The position numbers and the translations under genes were made by a program. A stretch of 8,611 nt of DNA from NCBI GenBank assembly GCA_011526395.1, contig WTHW01000092.1, positions 1 to 8,611 on the forward strand, written 5' to 3'. Position 1 is the stretch's first letter; every line of letters begins with the position of its first letter. The DNA is from Alphaproteobacteria bacterium. GTDB taxonomy: Bacteria > Pseudomonadota > Alphaproteobacteria > Puniceispirillales > Puniceispirillaceae. The notes beneath the pieces were generated by a model. It was not told the origin of the DNA. It saw only the letters and a program-made list of their open reading frames with translations, and ran no database searches. Below, piece by piece: positions 5,481 through 8,611 of the stretch.

Positions 5481-6995
5481 ATGGTGAAACCTGTAGTTTT
5501 ATGTATCATGGATGGGTGGGGCATTGCCCCTGATAGTGCGACAAATGCTGTCAGCGCGGCACATACGCCTGTTTATGATAGGTTGCTAGCGACATGTGCG
5601 CATGCGCGCCTAGAGGCCTCTGGTCCCGCTGTTGGCCTGCCTGAGGGACAGCCCGGCAATTCAGAAGTGGGTCACATGAATATCGGAGCTGGCAGATGTG
5701 TCTTGCAAGATTTGCCGCGTATCCATAACGCCATCGCAGATAACAGCCTTGCTAGCATCGCTGGATTGCGCGCCTTTATTGATAAGCTAAAAATAAGTGG
5801 CGGGCGTGTGCATTTGGTTGGGTTATTTTCAGTCGGCGGTGTTCATGCCCATAGTGCCCATAGCGCGGCTTTGGCAGGCCTGTTCCATGAGGCTGGCATT
5901 GAGGTTGTTCTGCACGCGATTACAGATGGCAGAGACACATTACCAAAATCAGCCCATAGTGAATGGCAAAGATTCCAAAAAGAGCTGGGCGTGCCTGTCA
6001 CATTAGGGACAGTCATTGGGCGTTATTTCGCGATGGATAGAGATAACCGCCATGAGCGCACAGCCGCCGCCTTTGATGCGATTACAACAGCAAAGGCGCC
6101 CCATCAGGCACAAGGGTTTGATGAGGCTGTTCAAGCTGCCTATGAGCGCGGCGAGAGTGATGAGTTTATCACTGCAACAATTATAGGTGATTATCAGGGC
6201 TTGGCGGCTGGTGATGGTATTTTGATGACCAATTTCAGAGTTGATAGAGCGCGGCAAATACTAACCGCGTTGATAAACCCTGATGTGATTGGCAGGGATG
6301 AACATGATAGGCCAGATGATTTGCATTATCTGACGATGACACCTGTATTCTCGAACGGGCCTGACCTGCCTTATCTGTTTGGCCCGCAAGATTTGTCAAA
6401 CGGGTTTGGTGAGACTGTTGCAAAAGCTGGTTTGCGCCAGTTACGCCTTGCGGAGACAGAAAAATATCCACATGTGACTTATTTCTTTAATGGCGGTGAT
6501 GAGACAGCCTTTGAGGCTGAAGATCGCACTGTTGTTCCCTCACCCAAAGTGACGACCTATGATTTGGCACCGATGATGAGTGCTGAGGATGTGTTGGGGC
6601 GCGCGCTATCTTCGCTGGCATCACATGAACATGATGTGTTGATCATCAATTTTGCCAATCCAGATATGGTCGGTCATACAGGTGATGTTGAGGCCGCGAT
6701 TACGGCTGTTGAGATGGTCGATAGATGTGTTGGCGCTTTGAGTGAGGCAGTCAAAGAGGCAGGCGGTGCGATGATTGTCACAGCTGATCATGGCAATTGT
6801 GAAGTGATGTGGGATGATGCGGCAAAAAGCCCCCATACAGCCCACACAACAAACCTTGTGCCAGTGATTCTGGTCGGTCATGATGACGTATCAATCAATG
6901 ATGGGTGCCTTGCTGATTTGGCACCGACTTTGTTAGCTCTTTTGGATGTGGCACAGCCAGAAGTGATGACAGGGAAAAGCTTGCTTGCCTCATAG
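5481..6995 (+). CDS. gpmI: 2,3-bisphosphoglycerate-independent phosphoglycerate mutase
   Basis: GpmI interconverts 3- and 2-phosphoglycerate in glycolysis and gluconeogenesis through a phosphoserine intermediate, using two Mn ions. The 504-residue product is of normal length for the cofactor-independent, alkaline-phosphatase-like family. Catalytic and metal motifs are all present: IMDGWG with D11, GNSEVGHMN with the nucleophile S61, VHAH with H122, DGRD (149-152), the MDRDNR/ER stretch, NFRVDRARQ, NPDMVGH with D395 and H399, TADHGN with D436 and H437, and PHTAHT (451-456). The inserted phosphotransferase-type domain lies roughly between residues 75 and 300. The ATG at 5481 is preceded by a short direct repeat of AGGT units (TAGGTAGGTAG, about 5465-5475), part of which could serve as a weak ribosome binding site. 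It lies between rlmH and ctpA, a position seen in several alphaproteobacteria. Confidence 0.97.
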   Translation: MVKPVVLCIMDGWGIAPDSATNAVSAAHTPVYDRLLATCAHARLEASGPAVGLPEGQPGNSEVGHMNIGAGRCVLQDLPRIHNAIADNSLASIAGLRAFIDKLKISGGRVHLVGLFSVGGVHAHSAHSAALAGLFHEAGIEVVLHAITDGRDTLPKSAHSEWQRFQKELGVPVTLGTVIGRYFAMDRDNRHERTAAAFDAITTAKAPHQAQGFDEAVQAAYERGESDEFITATIIGDYQGLAAGDGILMTNFRVDRARQILTALINPDVIGRDEHDRPDDLHYLTMTPVFSNGPDLPYLFGPQDLSNGFGETVAKAGLRQLRLAETEKYPHVTYFFNGGDETAFEAEDRTVVPSPKVTTYDLAPMMSAEDVLGRALSSLASHEHDVLIINFANPDMVGHTGDVEAAITAVEMVDRCVGALSEAVKEAGGAMIVTADHGNCEVMWDDAAKSPHTAHTTNLVPVILVGHDDVSINDGCLADLAPTLLALLDVAQPEVMTGKSLLAS

Positions 6996-7051
6996 AAGCT
7001 AGGCATGATGAGAATAGAATTTTAATACTTTTACGATATGGTCAAATACAG

Positions 7052-8362
7052 ATGACATTTTCAGTAAGAACACAGCTTATAGTCAGATCAATGGTCGTGG
7101 TGGGAATTGCCACCATCATTGGTATTTCATTGCCACAAACCCAACATGCCAAAGCACAAAGTAATGAAGATGCGTATCGTCAATTATCTTTATTTGGGGA
7201 TGTGTTTGAGCGTGTCAGAACTGATTATGTTGAGGAAAAAAGCGATAAGGAAATTATTGAAGCTGCCATCAATGGCATGCTGACCTCGCTTGACCCGCAT
7301 TCAGGCTATCTGCCAGATGATAATTTCGAAAAGATGCAAGTGCAGACAAAGGGGCGTTTCGGCGGTCTTGGCATAGAAGTGACCATGGAAAATGGCTTTG
7401 TGAAGGTGGTATCGCCAATTGATGATACACCAGCATCGAAAGCTGGCATGCAACCTGAAGATTTGATCATCGCCATTGATGGTGAAGGTGTGCTGGGTAA
7501 GACATTATCTGAAGCGGTAGATGTGCTTCGTGGCCCGATTGGATCTGAAGTGACCATCACAGTGCAACGCGGCCAAGATGAGCCATTTGACGTCACCATT
7601 GTGCGTGATGAGATTAAGATAAGATCTGTGCGTCATGAGATTTATGACAATGTTGGCTATATCAGAATCACAACCTTCTCTGAGCAAACAACGCCCGGCC
7701 TGATGAACGCTGTTGATACGATTTTCAAATCTGAAGGCGACGCGCTAAAGGGCTTTATCTTGGATTTGCGTAATAATCCGGGTGGTCTTTTGAGTGAGGC
7801 TATCTCTGTTGCTGATGCCTTCCTTGAAGGTGGTGAGATCGTCTCTACAAGAGGACGTGAAGACAGCCAGACACAACATGCCTATGCCCGCCCGGGTGAT
7901 ATCACAAGAGGGATGCCAGTGATTGTGCTGATTAATTCAGGGTCTGCCTCTGCCTCTGAGATTGTGGCAGGCGCGCTGAAGGATCATAAACGTGCGATTG
8001 TGATGGGGACACGTTCCTTCGGCAAAGGCTCGGTGCAGTCCATTATCCCCATGCCGGGTCATGGTGCCATTCGCCTGACAACAGCGCGTTATTACACACC
8101 ATCTGGTGTATCCATCCAAGCCAAGGGCGTTAGCCCTGATATTGAAGTTGAATTGGCACGTATCGAGAAGCTAGATGCTGGTCGTTACCGCGAAGAAGAT
8201 TTGGATGGCGCCCTTGATTCCAAAGCAGAAGGCGAGGATGGCGATAAGAATAGTGATGATGAGGCGCAAGAGCGTGATATCACAAAGATAGATTTCCAAT
8301 TAGCGCGTGCGATTGATTTGCTTCAAGGCCTGAGCGTATTTGGTCAAATTTCAAACCGTTAA
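7052..8362 (+). CDS. ctpA: Carboxyl-terminal processing protease, S41 family
   Basis: CtpA-type S41 serine proteases act in the periplasm on C-terminal regions of exported proteins and, in several bacteria, on cell-wall hydrolases. The 436-residue product starts with a signal peptide: a basic N-region (R6, R12), a hydrophobic stretch at about 14-27, and a probable signal-peptidase I site after AKA (35/36). Next come a helical region with the S41 motif LDPHSGYL, a PDZ domain (about 104-175, starting GGLGIEV) and the catalytic core. The Ser/Lys dyad is S300 in SASASEI and K325 in FGKGSVQ, spaced 25 residues as in the family, with Q329 following. Residues after about 375 form an acidic, low-complexity tail segment (many E and D), then a helical end (FQLARAIDLLQG). 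The ATG at 7052 has no clear Shine-Dalgarno. An AT-rich 56-base spacer follows gpmI, without a convincing promoter or terminator. The symbol ctpA is used in the broad sense. Confidence 0.94.
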   Translation: MTFSVRTQLIVRSMVVVGIATIIGISLPQTQHAKAQSNEDAYRQLSLFGDVFERVRTDYVEEKSDKEIIEAAINGMLTSLDPHSGYLPDDNFEKMQVQTKGRFGGLGIEVTMENGFVKVVSPIDDTPASKAGMQPEDLIIAIDGEGVLGKTLSEAVDVLRGPIGSEVTITVQRGQDEPFDVTIVRDEIKIRSVRHEIYDNVGYIRITTFSEQTTPGLMNAVDTIFKSEGDALKGFILDLRNNPGGLLSEAISVADAFLEGGEIVSTRGREDSQTQHAYARPGDITRGMPVIVLINSGSASASEIVAGALKDHKRAIVMGTRSFGKGSVQSIIPMPGHGAIRLTTARYYTPSGVSIQAKGVSPDIEVELARIEKLDAGRYREEDLDGALDSKAEGEDGDKNSDDEAQERDITKIDFQLARAIDLLQGLSVFGQISNR

Positions 8363-8375
8363 TGCCAATCGGCAT
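8362..8375 (+). other. Small hairpin between ctpA and rppH
   Basis: ATGCC (8362-8366) can pair with GGCAT (8371-8375) around the tetraloop AATC. The stem starts at the last base of the ctpA stop codon. There is no T-tract, so it does not look like a terminator. It may be chance, or a minor RNA structure near the rppH start. Confidence 0.25.
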
Positions 8376-8387
8376 GAAAGACTTACA

Positions 8388-8611
8388 ATGTTAGATTATG
8401 CAGACCGTCCCTATCGTCCTTGTGTTGGCATATGCCTTGTGAATGATGAGGGCTTGATCTTTGCTGGTAGACGCATTGATAACCGCGCTGAGGCATGGCA
8501 AATGCCACAAGGTGGTATTGATGAGGGTGAAGATGTGATGACAGCCTGTTTTCGTGAGATGGGCGAGGAAATCGGCACTGATAAGGCAGATTATATCACT
8601 GAGCATAGTGA
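8388..8611 (+). CDS. rppH: RNA pyrophosphohydrolase, Nudix family (5' part, cut by window end)
   Basis: RppH removes pyrophosphate from the 5' triphosphate end of RNA and so opens transcripts to RNase E decay; the same family in alphaproteobacteria is also described as dinucleoside polyphosphate hydrolase (IalA/InvA-like). The first 74 codons are present and the frame is still open at the right edge. They show the family N-terminus YRPCVGICLVN, the GRRID segment, AWQMPQGG, and a complete Nudix box running from G45 of MPQGGIDEGED to REMGEEIG, which fits Gx5Ex7REUxEExGU. The ATG at 8388 is chosen because it gives the usual short stretch before YRPCVG. No strong Shine-Dalgarno is visible, and the gap after ctpA is 25 bases, so co-translation or a common transcript with ctpA is likely (inference). 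Confidence 0.93.
   Translation, partial: MLDYADRPYRPCVGICLVNDEGLIFAGRRIDNRAEAWQMPQGGIDEGEDVMTACFREMGEEIGTDKADYITEHS

Noticed and set aside
6996..7051. Possible ctpA promoter with TAGAAT (7015-7020) as -10
   Set aside because: No acceptable -35 box occurs 16-19 bases upstream of this or the neighbouring TTTAAT.
8362..8375. Terminator between ctpA and rppH
   Set aside because: The stem is 5 bp and is followed by GAAAGACTTAC, not a T-tract.

Overview
The window is a gene-dense stretch of bacterial chromosome with every gene on the + strand: rpmA, obgE, proB, proA, nadD, rsfS, rlmH, gpmI, ctpA and the start of rppH. This order (rpmA ... obgE-proB-proA-nadD-rsfS-rlmH ... ctpA ... rppH) is typical of Alphaproteobacteria. 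The Obg protein stops soon after its G domain, and the L27 and CtpA sequences also look alphaproteobacterial. Base composition is moderate by eye, below that of most Rhizobiales or Rhodobacterales, and spacers are short. That would fit a streamlined, perhaps marine lineage such as the SAR116 group, but this placement is an inference from gene order and composition.

Layout. Positions 1-284 hold rpmA (L27) with a textbook Shine-Dalgarno sequence; rplU probably lies just outside the left edge. A near-perfect intrinsic terminator at 312-350 closes the ribosomal-protein unit. It is followed at once by a candidate promoter overlapped by an inverted repeat (356-389), and then by nine genes in one direction (406-8611) with no further convincing terminator. 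Two junctions, obgE/proB and proA/nadD, overlap by about 23 bases, and the other gaps are 23-100 bases. The last gene, rppH, runs off the right edge.

Functions. Four products act on or are part of the large ribosomal subunit: L27, the assembly GTPase Obg, the silencing factor RsfS and the 23S rRNA methyltransferase RlmH. ProB and ProA carry out the first two steps of proline synthesis from glutamate. NadD makes the dinucleotide precursor of NAD, GpmI is a glycolytic mutase, CtpA is an exported S41 protease and RppH is a Nudix RNA 5'-pyrophosphohydrolase. The layout suggests co-transcribed growth-related housekeeping functions.

I found no mobile element, CRISPR array, tRNA, rRNA, defence locus or unknown gene, and I do not think the window holds a new system. 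The points worth a second look are small: the unclear start codon of rsfS, substitutions in two usually conserved GTPase motifs of Obg, the dyad over the putative obgE promoter, the paired 23-base overlaps, and the apparent absence of genes often found next to ctpA in related bacteria. No stretch longer than 121 bases lacks a gene.
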